Positions 35,056 through 43,530 of a stretch of DNA of 64,000 bases are shown piece by piece. The number at the start of each line of letters is the position of its first letter. Position 1 is the first letter of the stretch. This DNA comes from Planctomycetia bacterium (GTDB taxonomy: Bacteria; Planctomycetota; Phycisphaerae; Phycisphaerales; SM1A02): assembly GCA_005776885.1 (NCBI GenBank), contig SXOD01000006.1, positions 1 through 64,000 on the forward strand, in the 5' to 3' direction. The position numbers were made by a program, and so were the translations under genes. Under the pieces are notes generated by a model. The model was not told where the DNA came from. It made no database searches and saw nothing but the letters and a program-made list of their open reading frames with translations.

Positions 35056-36422
35056 TGGGCGCCGGCGAGGGCACTTCTGGCTGCTGCCTCGGGCTGGATG
35101 TGGGCACGCAGGGGGTCAAGGCGATCCTGATCGATGCCCAGACCTGCGCCGTCATCGCTCGTGGCGCCGCACCGCTCTCGCTCATTCCAGGTCTGCTGCC
35201 CGGTCACGCGGAGCAGCACCCCAGGGATTGGGCCGACGCGATTCGTGGCGCGGTGGCGGATGTGTGGAAGGCGGCACCGCACGCCCGCGAATCACTGCTG
35301 AGCGTCGGCGTCTCCGGGCAGCAGCATGGTGCCGTGGTGGTGGACGAACATCGACAGGTCATCCGTCCGGCCAAGCTGTGGTGCGACACATCGACAGCAG
35401 CGGAAGCTGCCGAGCTCTCGGCCTTGCTCAATCGCCCCATTCCTGCGGGATTCACCGCGCCGAAACTTCTCTGGCTCAAGCGGAACGAACCCGCCCACTG
35501 GGCGCGCGTGCGCCACGTGCTCCTTCCGCACGACTGGGTCAACCTGCAGCTCACGGGTGCGATCGCCACGGAAGCAGGGGACGCCTCCGGCACGGGCTAC
35601 TTCGATCCCGTGGCGCGGGAATGGGATCGATTCGCACTCGCCGCGATCGACACGCACGCCCACGAGCTGCTTCCACGCATCGCCGCCCCAGGATCGATCA
35701 TCGGCCAGCTGAACGAGTCCGGAGTCGATCTTCTCGGGTTGCCGGCCTCCGCCATGGGTCGCGTCGCAGTCTCCACCGGCGGTGGCGACAACATGATGAG
35801 TGCGATCGGTGCAGGCGCCACGGCCCCCGGTCCCGCCGTCATCAGCCTCGGGACCAGCGCCACGGTCTTCACGGTGAGTGATCGCCCCCTTCTCGACCCC
35901 ACGGGTGCCATTGCACCCTTTTGCGATTCCACCGGCCATTGGCTGCCGCTCATCTGCATGCTCAACTGCACGGGAGTCCTGGAAGAGGTGCGACAGGCAT
36001 TTGGCATGACTCACGCCGGGCTCACAGCGTTGGCTCGTGCGGTTCCACCAGGTTGCGACGGCCTCGCCTTCACGCCGTACCTCCGCGGCGAGCGAGTCCC
36101 CAACCTCCCTGACGCGACGGGCACACTCAGCGGAATCCGCGATGGGCTCCTGCGCCCTGGCCACCTCTACCGAGCCGCTCTGGAGGGCGTTACGGCGTCC
36201 ATCGTGTCTGCCGTGCAGCGCCTTCGGGATGGTGACCTGCCGATCACCACCATCCGACTGGTTGGAGGCGGCGCCAAGAACGAACTGTGGCGCGAACTGA
36301 TCTTAGAGGGAATGGGTGCGCCAGTGCAACTGGTCCCGGAGCCGGAAACGGCGGCACTGGGCGCAGCGATCCAGGCGCAGTCGGCCGTGTCACCCCGAGC
36401 CATTGTCGGAGTTCGCTCCTAG
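35055..36422 (+). CDS. xylB: Xylulokinase
   Basis: This FGGY-family kinase of 455 residues phosphorylates xylulose to xylulose 5-phosphate. It has LGLDVGTQGVKAILID (N-terminal ATPase motif), VGVSGQQHGAVVVD, HDWVNLQLTGAIATEAGDASGTGYFDP, GTSATVFTVSD and a C-terminal IRLVGGGAKNELWRELILEGMG, in the normal order. The start overlaps the xylA stop, completing a two-gene xylose pathway. The downstream ChaA-like gene starts 10 bases later but is functionally unrelated. Confidence 0.95.
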   Translation: MGAGEGTSGCCLGLDVGTQGVKAILIDAQTCAVIARGAAPLSLIPGLLPGHAEQHPRDWADAIRGAVADVWKAAPHARESLLSVGVSGQQHGAVVVDEHRQVIRPAKLWCDTSTAAEAAELSALLNRPIPAGFTAPKLLWLKRNEPAHWARVRHVLLPHDWVNLQLTGAIATEAGDASGTGYFDPVAREWDRFALAAIDTHAHELLPRIAAPGSIIGQLNESGVDLLGLPASAMGRVAVSTGGGDNMMSAIGAGATAPGPAVISLGTSATVFTVSDRPLLDPTGAIAPFCDSTGHWLPLICMLNCTGVLEEVRQAFGMTHAGLTALARAVPPGCDGLAFTPYLRGERVPNLPDATGTLSGIRDGLLRPGHLYRAALEGVTASIVSAVQRLRDGDLPITTIRLVGGGAKNELWRELILEGMGAPVQLVPEPETAALGAAIQAQSAVSPRAIVGVRS

Positions 36423-36432
36423 ACTCAGCGAA

Positions 36433-37551
36433 ATGGTTCCACTGCTCAGGCGCGAATGGCCACTGCTCATGCTCCTGGGCTTGCTCGGGCTGTCCTTCAC
36501 TCCGTTGGGACATTCGATGCTGGGCGCTGCGGGTGAGGGCGCGCTTGCGGTCACCTTCCTCGTGCTCCTCCTGGCGATTGTGGTGGGTGCCTTTCGAGTG
36601 GTGCACCACGCCGACGCGATCGCGCACCGCGTGGGCGAACCGCTGGGAACGCTGGTCCTGACGCTTTCGGTGATCGGGATTGAAGTGGCGCTCGTGGTCG
36701 CCATGATGCTGCAGGGCGCCGCCGATCCCACCGCGGCTCGCGACACCATGTTCGCCGTCGTCATGCTCGCCATGAATCTGGTCTTGGGACTTTCGCTGGT
36801 GAGTGCGGGCTCCCGTTTCGGCCAGGCGATCCACAACATGAGCGGGGCATCAACCTTCCTGGGGACACTCATCGTGCTGGGGACGCTCAGCCTGGTCCTC
36901 CCTCGATTCACGACATCCGCCCCCGGAGGCCAGCCATCGACTCTTCAGTCGTGGTTCCTGGTCGGCGCGTCCGTGTTCTGCTACGGGATGTTCGTTTCCA
37001 TGCAGCTGGGCGGACGCCGCGAGTGGTTCCAGGAGTCTGGCGTGGCGACCGACCAATCCGGTGCCGTCGCGGGCCACCATGATGTGGACACCTGCAGAGG
37101 CGGGGTGAAAGCGCTGACGGGCTTCCTTCTGGCGTACCTGGTGGCGATCATTCTCCTCGCGGAACACCTCGCGCACGGCTTGGAGGGCGTGATCGAGTCG
37201 ACCGGGCTCCCCCACGCGCTTGGGGGCGTCGTCATTGCCGGCATCATTCTTGCCCCGGAGGGGATGGCTGCCATCCAATCGGCGAAACAGAATCGGCCCC
37301 AACGCGTCATCAATCTCTCTGTCGGCAGTGCGCTCTCCACCATCGGGCTCACCGTTCCGGCCGTTCTCGCCGTGGCGATCTACAAGCACACCCCAGTTGA
37401 ACTCGGTCTGGAGCCCGTGGAAATCCTTCTCCTGACGCTCACCTTCGCCGTCTCGGTCGTCACGTTGTGCACCGGGCGAACCACATTCTTGCACGGTGTG
37501 CTCCATTTGGCGATCTTTGTGGCCTACCTTGTCCTGATCTTTGACGATTAG
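36433..37551 (+). CDS. ChaA-like calcium/cation:proton antiporter
   Basis: This 372-residue membrane protein has about ten helices. The repeat motif GEPLGTLVLTLSVIGIEVALVV (about 76-97) and a second, GVVIAGIILAPEGMAAIQSAKQN, are typical of ChaA/CaCA cation exchangers with conserved acidic residues. Such proteins expel Ca2+ or Na+ in exchange for protons in alkaline or saline conditions. The start at ATG 36433 removes a frame extension shared with xylB. It is the last gene of the xyl run before the dockerin protein. Confidence 0.88.
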   Translation: MVPLLRREWPLLMLLGLLGLSFTPLGHSMLGAAGEGALAVTFLVLLLAIVVGAFRVVHHADAIAHRVGEPLGTLVLTLSVIGIEVALVVAMMLQGAADPTAARDTMFAVVMLAMNLVLGLSLVSAGSRFGQAIHNMSGASTFLGTLIVLGTLSLVLPRFTTSAPGGQPSTLQSWFLVGASVFCYGMFVSMQLGGRREWFQESGVATDQSGAVAGHHDVDTCRGGVKALTGFLLAYLVAIILLAEHLAHGLEGVIESTGLPHALGGVVIAGIILAPEGMAAIQSAKQNRPQRVINLSVGSALSTIGLTVPAVLAVAIYKHTPVELGLEPVEILLLTLTFAVSVVTLCTGRTTFLHGVLHLAIFVAYLVLIFDD

Positions 37552-37599
37552 CTGGCCCGGAGCTTGCTCGTCGGCGTGGCTGGAGTACCTTCCTCCATC

Positions 37600-38643
37600 A
37601 TGACCACCGCCTCGCCCCGTGCCGCCCACGCCGCGCTCTGCGCCGGAACCATCGCACTTTCCGCCGGCGGGGCCTTCGCGGCCGACACGCTGTTCACGCT
37701 CCAGACCGGGAGTTCCATGCAGGTCCAGATGTCGACCGCAACGCCGCTGGCTGGCACCTTCATCGGCGACCATGACGCGACAGCCAATCCCACCGGCACG
37801 AAGACCCTGCCGGGGCTCTTTGGAGGCAGCACGAACACGCCAATCGCCTACAACGCGACGGTGGCTGTCGTTGTCGGGGTCGATACGCCAACCGTCGGGA
37901 CATTCCATGTCATCGACGGCGCCACGGGCCCTGAAGTGAGCGGTCTCTCCATCAGCAACGGCACCCCCGGCCCCGGCGGTGCAGACGTCACGCTCACGAT
38001 CAACTATGCGTCATTCCACACCGTGAACCCCACGGGGCTGTTCCCGGGTGGCATCGACATCCCGCTGCCGCTCGGCACGGTGGATGTGCAGTCCATATCA
38101 ATGATTCAGACGTCAACCGTTCCGGCGTTGATCGCGCCAGATGGATCGGGTGGACTCTCGTTCACGGCCGCCGTGCCGGTTGAGGTGACGGTGGTGGCCT
38201 CTTCGGCCGGAGCCCCGGTTGACATCGCCCCATTCCCGGCGGCACTCGCCATCTACGGTTCGTGGACCGATGCAGCAGCTGGTCCCGTCATCGAGGCCTC
38301 CGGATCGCAGGCTGACACGTCGGTCGTTCCCGCCAACGGGGCCACCTTCACCGATCAGCCGATGGACATCCCGACCGTCTTGCCCGCTGGGGGAACGGCG
38401 CACCTTTTGATGTCGGGAGCGATCGCCGACACGAACGTCGACTCCACGGTGGGTGCCACGCTCATCGCCCTCGGCGAGGGCACCGACGTCCCCGGTGACA
38501 CCGACGGCGACGGCGACGTCGATGGCGGAGACCTCGCTTACCTGCTCGGCGCCTGGGGACTCAACGACCCAGCGGCTGACTTTGACGGAAGCGGGACGGT
38601 GGATGCTGCGGACTTGGCGGCACTCCTGGGCAACTGGAACTGA
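37600..38643 (+). CDS. Secreted protein with Phycisphaerae-type dockerin/EF-hand repeat
   Basis: This 347-residue exported protein has a signal peptide cleaved near AFAAD (about residue 27). The body is beta-rich and Thr/Gly/Ala-rich. The C-terminal 45 residues carry two calcium-loop repeats, DTDGDGDVDGGDLAYLLGAWG and DFDGSGTVDAADLAALLGNW, which are dockerin-like EF-hands common at the C-terminus of exported proteins in Phycisphaerae. The ligand is unknown, and no cohesin-like partner is adjacent. ATG 37600 starts the signal peptide. Confidence 0.85.
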   Translation: MTTASPRAAHAALCAGTIALSAGGAFAADTLFTLQTGSSMQVQMSTATPLAGTFIGDHDATANPTGTKTLPGLFGGSTNTPIAYNATVAVVVGVDTPTVGTFHVIDGATGPEVSGLSISNGTPGPGGADVTLTINYASFHTVNPTGLFPGGIDIPLPLGTVDVQSISMIQTSTVPALIAPDGSGGLSFTAAVPVEVTVVASSAGAPVDIAPFPAALAIYGSWTDAAAGPVIEASGSQADTSVVPANGATFTDQPMDIPTVLPAGGTAHLLMSGAIADTNVDSTVGATLIALGEGTDVPGDTDGDGDVDGGDLAYLLGAWGLNDPAADFDGSGTVDAADLAALLGNWN

Positions 38644-38693
38644 TTCGCCCCGTCCGCAGATTCACGAGACGGCAGGTTCGCTCGACAGCAGAT

Positions 38694-39086
38694 TCAATAG
38701 ACCGGAATCGTGGAGTCGACCGCCGCGGTCCACGCGTGGATGCCGCCGGCCATGCTCCAGCATTCAGTGTGGCCAGCCGCGCGGAGAATCGCCACGGCCC
38801 TCAGGCTCCGGACACCGTGGTGGCAGTAGACGATGATCGAGGCAGGCGATTCATCCGACACCTCATCGAGCCGCTGCTCCAACTCCCCCAGCGGAATGTG
38901 GATCGAGCCAGCAATTGAGGCCACCCGACGCTCATCCGGCGTTCGGCAGTCCAGGAGGAGCGGGCCGTTGTGGGTTGAGAGGCGCCTGGCGACATCGCAC
39001 GGCCCCAGCTCCCACTCTGGATGCCATGGATAGCCGACGGGCAACTCCGAAGGTGCTGACGAATGGTCCCGCTCGTGCCGAGTCAT
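38694..39086 (-). CDS. Rhodanese-like domain protein
   Basis: This 130-residue single-domain protein has the sulfurtransferase pattern: LLLDCRTPDERRVASIAGSIHIPLGEL, then the active-site loop VYCHHGVRS with the persulfide cysteine (about residue 88) and the final GGIHAW. It may carry sulfur or detoxify cyanide. The partner is unknown. It is the third gene of the minus-strand TPR-recX-rhodanese operon, overlapping recX in ATGA. The N-terminal 30 residues are not domain-like. Confidence 0.9.
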   Translation of the reverse strand: MTRHERDHSSAPSELPVGYPWHPEWELGPCDVARRLSTHNGPLLLDCRTPDERRVASIAGSIHIPLGELEQRLDEVSDESPASIIVYCHHGVRSLRAVAILRAAGHTECWSMAGGIHAWTAAVDSTIPVY

Positions 39087-39703
39087 GACTCGATCCCTTC
39101 GTTCGCCATGCCGGCGGCTTCCATCGCCGCCCAGATCTCATCCGAATCAAATCCCGCCGCCGCCAGCCGGCGAGCAATCGCTGCCGGCGTGCCCTTGCGG
39201 GATGACCGAATCGCCTCGCGGATGGAATCGCGATCGTTCACCGCTGCGGCACCCAGGAAACGGGCGACGGCAGCCTCCCCAAACCCCTCGGCTTCGAGCG
39301 CGGACGCGATCCGAGCCTTGGACCAGCCGCGATCCCGCAAGGCGGCCGTCCTCGACGCAAGGGTTCGTGCATCATCCAGCCATCCCGCCCGCGTCAGGTC
39401 CGCCAGCAGTGCCTGGATGTCGCGCGTGGTCGCACCGAGCCTGGAGAGGCGCTCGCGGAGCGAAGTTGTGGAATGGTCGCGCTGCCCCAAGAGGCGAAGC
39501 GCCGCGCGCCGGAGCGCCTCGGCACGCGCGTAGGCGTCGACTCGGCGAGCCAACGCTGCCGTCCATCGATCGCCCTCGTAGACGCCCAACTCGGCAGCGG
39601 CGACCCGGGTGAGTCGATGCATCCGCTCCCCGCCGACCACGACCCAGACGTCCTGGGGGGCGTTTCGGACCGACCGCAGCTCAATCAAGGCCGGTGCGGC
39701 CAT
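39083..39703 (-). CDS. recX: RecX-family regulatory protein
   Basis: This 206-residue protein is made of three-helix repeats. Typical RecX features are ALRLLGQRDHSTTSLRERLSRLG (about 78-100), WLDDARTLASRTAALRDRGWSKARIASALEAEGF and AARRLAAAGFDSDEIWAAM-like final repeats (seen as IARRLAAAGFDSDEIW). RecX inhibits RecA filament formation. recA is not in this window, so the gene is unlinked. ATG 39703 overlaps the stop of the upstream TPR gene in TGATG. Confidence 0.85.
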   Translation of the reverse strand: MAAPALIELRSVRNAPQDVWVVVGGERMHRLTRVAAAELGVYEGDRWTAALARRVDAYARAEALRRAALRLLGQRDHSTTSLRERLSRLGATTRDIQALLADLTRAGWLDDARTLASRTAALRDRGWSKARIASALEAEGFGEAAVARFLGAAAVNDRDSIREAIRSSRKGTPAAIARRLAAAGFDSDEIWAAMEAAGMANEGIES

Positions 39704-40026
39704 CAGGCCACCTCGCCCCACGAGGCAAGCAAGGCCTTGAGTTCGCCGATGGCTTGCGTGTCGCTGGTCGCCATGGCCGTCCGGAGTCCTTCGCGGGCAG
39801 CGTGCACGGCCTCTTGGTCGCGGCCAAGCGCTTCCAGCGAGCGAGCCCAGTGAAAGTAGGTGTAGGCGGATGAGGCGTCGGCCGCCGCACTGGTGGCGAA
39901 CCAGCGGAGAGCCTCTTCATGCCGCATGGCCTTCGCGTGCTCCATGGCGATGGCATAACTGCAAAACCCGTCTGACGGGTCGCGCGCGTGCATCGACTGG
40001 AGTGTCTGGAGCCGGTCGGTCGTCAC
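39703..40026 (-). CDS. Small TPR-like protein
   Basis: This 107-residue helical protein reads as two or three tetratricopeptide-like units, for example GFCSYAIAMEHAKAMRHEEALRWFATSAAADASSAYTYFHWARSLEALGRDQEAV, with the small-large-Gly pattern of TPR helices. Such proteins usually serve as scaffolds for protein contacts. It is the first gene of the minus-strand operon with recX and the rhodanese, coupled to recX by TGATG. A RecX partner role is a guess. Confidence 0.8.
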   Translation of the reverse strand: MTTDRLQTLQSMHARDPSDGFCSYAIAMEHAKAMRHEEALRWFATSAAADASSAYTYFHWARSLEALGRDQEAVHAAREGLRTAMATSDTQAIGELKALLASWGEVA

Positions 40027-40069
40027 GATCCCGAGTCTATCGCGGGGACGGCTGCGCTAGCCTTGCGTC

Positions 40070-41599
40070 ATGCAGGGAGCCGGATTGAACCGTGTCAGGC
40101 GTGCGCTCAGCGCAAGCGCGTGGATGGCCTGCGTTGCGCTCACCCAACTGGTGGCCGTTGGATGCGAAGCAAAGCCGTACGTCAAGGAAGACCGCACCGA
40201 CTACCGGCTGCGGCGCCCGGACATCACCCATGCCGTCCCCGGCGCGTACCGTGCCTGCGTGGGCCTTGACGACGGGCTCATCGTGACGGCCCAGGGTGGA
40301 AACGTCATGGTCATCGACCCCAAGACCTGCGAACAGCGATCGACCATCGAGGTGTCACAGGTTGGAAAGACCGGAGAAGTCACCGACCTGGCCACGGATG
40401 GCACCACGGTATGGGCGTGCGTCGGCCGCGATCGAGTCGTGCAATTGGGAGTGACGCCGGGGAGCGACGCGCTGGAAATCCTGGCGACGAAATCGACCGA
40501 AGAACTCGGCCTCAAGCCCCACACGGTGGTGTTGGTCGGCGGGCGCGTGATCATCTGCGGAAGCAACGGTGCCATCGACGCGGCCAGCGGTCGGCGTTTT
40601 GGTCCGGACCGAGGGCCGGTCGACGCCGCGGTGGTCGTCGGGGGGCGCGAAGCGACCGTCGTCGCCGGACGGCTCCGCTCCGACCGCGGGACGGTGGCAC
40701 CCGCCACCTCGGTGGTTGCGACGCGCGATGGGCTCGGGCGAAAGGGCGGGGCCATCGTGGCCATCCAGGAGGCGGACGGCGCACGGATCGTGATGATTGA
40801 GCCAAGCGGCGAATCCGTCGCGGAGTTGACCATCCCGGGGTCGCTCGAGCGGATGCGGATCATCGGCTCAAGGCTCTATTTGATCACCCCTGGCGCTGTC
40901 CACTCGTGGGGCATCGGGAAGGCCAGCTTCATGGACCCGGAGCACTTCGCGGTGAAGGGTGCATTGGACGTGTGCCCCGCTGAGATGGGCGACCTCTTCA
41001 TCTGTGGCACCTTCGGACGAGCGCTGTACCACCCGCACTCCGATGGTCGAGGCCCCGGCGATACCTTTTTTGCGGTCACAAGGGCACCGGGCCGGCTGGA
41101 GGTCGCTCGCGGCGATGGCCGTCGGATCCGGGCGGGCAGTGCCGAAGGCGTGTGGGACTATCGAACCGGGGCCGACGCCGAAATCACCTCGCGCAAGCTG
41201 CCGCCTGATGCCGATCGGCCCATCGAGGCGAAGGGCCCATGGGGACTGGCCACCGTGACCCGCGAGGACGGCGATGATCGTGTGACGGTCCAGCGCGACG
41301 GCGTTACGTTGGCCGAGTACACCTATCCGGTCGTCAGCGAAGTCCAGGCCGAGAGCGATGCGCTCTGGATCGCGCATGGCCAGGGGATTGACATTTACAA
41401 GGCTGGGCCCGCGGGGACACTTGAACTCGTGGCCTCGTTCACGTTTGCCAGCCCGGTGATCCACCTCTTTGCGGAGAACACCGGTGGAATGGGATACGTC
41501 ACCCTCTTTTCCGGGATGGGGACGATCGACTGGATCCCGTACGGCGAACCGATCCTGCCCCCAGGCGCGAAGCCGAGTCCCGCGACGCACGCGCCGTAG
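40070..41599 (+). CDS. Lipoprotein with repetitive beta-propeller-like sequence (unknown)
   Basis: This 509-residue protein has a signal ending in the lipobox LVAVGC (cysteine about residue 32). The mature part repeats short beta-strand blocks of the kind VVGGREATVVAGRLRSD and AVHSWGIGKASF, suggesting a seven-bladed propeller, possibly an envelope or assembly protein. No enzyme motif is seen. The 3' 100 bases overlap the tail of the convergent nth gene. The start at ATG 40070 is 43 bases from the divergent TPR gene. Confidence 0.7.
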   Translation: MQGAGLNRVRRALSASAWMACVALTQLVAVGCEAKPYVKEDRTDYRLRRPDITHAVPGAYRACVGLDDGLIVTAQGGNVMVIDPKTCEQRSTIEVSQVGKTGEVTDLATDGTTVWACVGRDRVVQLGVTPGSDALEILATKSTEELGLKPHTVVLVGGRVIICGSNGAIDAASGRRFGPDRGPVDAAVVVGGREATVVAGRLRSDRGTVAPATSVVATRDGLGRKGGAIVAIQEADGARIVMIEPSGESVAELTIPGSLERMRIIGSRLYLITPGAVHSWGIGKASFMDPEHFAVKGALDVCPAEMGDLFICGTFGRALYHPHSDGRGPGDTFFAVTRAPGRLEVARGDGRRIRAGSAEGVWDYRTGADAEITSRKLPPDADRPIEAKGPWGLATVTREDGDDRVTVQRDGVTLAEYTYPVVSEVQAESDALWIAHGQGIDIYKAGPAGTLELVASFTFASPVIHLFAENTGGMGYVTLFSGMGTIDWIPYGEPILPPGAKPSPATHAP

Positions 41600-42296
41600 T
41601 CAACTTTCGCTTCTTCCGAGGCTGCTTTTTCTTCGGTGCGTCCTTGGCCGCAGCCGCTGAGCACGTGCCGTAGCGCCGGCAGAGTGGATCCGTGGCGCAC
41701 GACCCGCCCCGCGCCTTGCACGCGCGCCTTCCATGCCAGATGAGGAGGTGCGGGAGTACCGTCCATTCGGTGCGGTCGACCAGCGCCATGAGGTCTCTCT
41801 CGATGCGTGCCGGGTCAGTGGCACGCGACAACCCGAATCGACCAGCGAGCCGGGCAACGTGCGTGTCGACGACGATGCCCTCCGCGACGCCGAAGCACTC
41901 GCCCAGCACGACATTGGCCGTCTTCCTGGCCACGCCCCTCAACGTCAGCAGTCCTTCCATCGTCCGAGGCACTTCGCCACCAAACCGCTCCACGATCGTG
42001 GTCATGGCGGCGTGGATCGAGCGAGACTTCGTGCGCCAGAAGTTGACCGTCTTGACGCATTCGCCAATCGCCTCCGGCGTCGAGGCGGCGTAGTCGGCCG
42101 GTGCTCGAAACTTGCCAAAGAGGGCAGGGGTGGCTTTGTTGACGCCTGCATCGGTCGCTTGTGCGCTGAGAATGGTCGCGATCAGCAATTCATGCGGCGC
42201 CCCGGCATGCAACTCACACCTGGCGTCGGGGTAGCGTCGCCCAAGGGCTGCAATCAGGCGTCGAGCACGGGCGCGCTGGGCTGGTGTGGGCACCAA
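41499..42296 (-). CDS. nth: Endonuclease III (base-excision DNA repair glycosylase)
   Basis: This 265-residue DNA glycosylase/AP lyase removes oxidised pyrimidines. The helix-hairpin-helix and catalytic lysine are in LTLRGVARKTANVVL (about 115-129), and the catalytic aspartate is in VDTHVARLAGR (about 137-147). The iron-sulfur region has four cysteines spaced C-x6-C-x5-C-x5-C, not the classic C-x6-C-x2-C-x5-C, so cluster binding may be altered. The last 40 residues are a Lys/Arg/Ser-rich tail that overlaps the convergent lipoprotein gene by about 100 bases. The start is TTG 42296 (or GTG 42293); no ATG lies in frame. Confidence 0.85.
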   Translation of the reverse strand: MVPTPAQRARARRLIAALGRRYPDARCELHAGAPHELLIATILSAQATDAGVNKATPALFGKFRAPADYAASTPEAIGECVKTVNFWRTKSRSIHAAMTTIVERFGGEVPRTMEGLLTLRGVARKTANVVLGECFGVAEGIVVDTHVARLAGRFGLSRATDPARIERDLMALVDRTEWTVLPHLLIWHGRRACKARGGSCATDPLCRRYGTCSAAAAKDAPKKKQPRKKRKLTTARASRDSASRLGAGSVRRTGSSRSSPSRKRG

Positions 42297-42346
42297 GCCA
42301 TGGTAGGGGTCCGGTGGTGGCGATCGTGCGATACGCTTGAGTCGGC

Positions 42347-43129
42347 ATGGCCGCTCCCGTCACTCAACACGGCATCGCGATCGACGCGCTGGGCCTGAGC
42401 GGCGCCGACGCCATCCGCTGGGCTGGGGAAGCACGGTTCCGTGGCGTACAGCTGAGTGCACTCGTCCCCGGCATGCGGTCATTCGAGCTCGACCAGGGTG
42501 GGCGGCGCGGCGTCCGAGCGGCGCTTGCGGCGGCGGACGTGGCGGCGTGTGGCATCGACTTTCTCATCCCCAGGGCCGACTGGAGCGATGCCTCGCGTGT
42601 CTCGCGCGTGGTCGACGCCTTTCGATCCGCCGTGGAACTGTCGGTCGCCGTTGGCCGGTGCCCGATCGCCGTCTCGCTCCCCGAACTGGACCCCACTGGT
42701 GCCGCCTTGGCGTGCGTTGAATGCGGGGATCACGCCGGAGTTCGCTTGATTCACCTCACGCCAGTGGAACCCGCGCCGGAGTGGCTTGCGGACCGGAGAG
42801 AATCGATTTCCATCGGGCTCGAGACGGCTTCCGCCCTGGCCGGGTGCCATGACCCACTTGATCGAATCGTGGCGATCGGCGCGCGGCTGGGGCAACTGCG
42901 GATGAGCGACGTCGATCGAAGCGGCCGGAAGGGGCCGCCTGGAGTGTTGGCGGGTGGGCGGCTGGACTGGCGTGGCTGCTTGCTTGCGGCGTCCCTCGCG
43001 CCTTCGCACCCGGTCGCGCTGCTTGACCCTTCGGGGTGGGACGATCCCCGACACGGGGCATTGGAGAGCGCACGGTCGATGCGTTGGCTCGCTGAGGCCA
43101 GTGCGCCATCACGGAGGCACACTGGATGA
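42347..43129 (+). CDS. TIM-barrel sugar-isomerase-like protein (AP-endonuclease-2 fold)
   Basis: This 260-residue protein has the strand-helix rhythm of the xylose-isomerase-like TIM barrel, beginning HGIAIDALGLSGADAIRWAGEARFRGVQLSAL. The usual metal ligands (Glu, His, Asp, Glu in fixed positions) are not apparent; for instance LRMSDVDRSG stands where a histidine-bearing strand is common. It may therefore be a degenerate or non-metal family member. Its stop overlaps acpS in ATGA, so the two are probably co-translated. It is divergent from nth. Confidence 0.6.
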   Translation: MAAPVTQHGIAIDALGLSGADAIRWAGEARFRGVQLSALVPGMRSFELDQGGRRGVRAALAAADVAACGIDFLIPRADWSDASRVSRVVDAFRSAVELSVAVGRCPIAVSLPELDPTGAALACVECGDHAGVRLIHLTPVEPAPEWLADRRESISIGLETASALAGCHDPLDRIVAIGARLGQLRMSDVDRSGRKGPPGVLAGGRLDWRGCLLAASLAPSHPVALLDPSGWDDPRHGALESARSMRWLAEASAPSRRHTG

Positions 43130-43530
43130 AGCGGCTCATTGGCCTTGGCACGGACATCGTGGAGATTGAGCGCATCCGTTCCATGCGCCTGCAACACGGG
43201 GAAGCGTTCGATGCACGGTGCTTCACGGAGCGCGAGCGCACCTACGCGGCCAGCTATCGCGACGGCGGCCACGCTCAGCTCGCCGGGCGATTTGCCGCCA
43301 AGGAAGCGGCGCTCAAGGCGCTCGGCTCAGGCCTTCGCGACGGCATGGCCTGGACCGACATCGAAGTGGTGTTGGACCCGCACGGTGCGCCGTCACTTCG
43401 TGTCCGGGGCGACGTGGAACTCGCCGCTGCGGCGCGTGGCATCGACCATTGGATGGTCTCGATCAGCCACGGACGCGACTACGCCGTCGCCACCGTCATT
43501 GGCGGCGCAGTGGAGAAGGAGTCCCCATGA
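43126..43530 (+). CDS. acpS: Holo-[acyl-carrier-protein] synthase
   Basis: This 134-residue enzyme transfers the phosphopantetheine arm from CoA to acyl carrier protein, essential for fatty-acid synthesis. The metal-binding GLGTDIVEIERI near the N-terminus and RFAAKEAALKALG (about 49-61, catalytic glutamate) are diagnostic. The late SISHGRDYAVATVI also fits. The start overlaps the TIM-barrel gene and the stop overlaps the SPOR-like gene, both in ATGA, giving a tight three-gene operon. Confidence 0.95.
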   Translation: MKRLIGLGTDIVEIERIRSMRLQHGEAFDARCFTERERTYAASYRDGGHAQLAGRFAAKEAALKALGSGLRDGMAWTDIEVVLDPHGAPSLRVRGDVELAAAARGIDHWMVSISHGRDYAVATVIGGAVEKESP

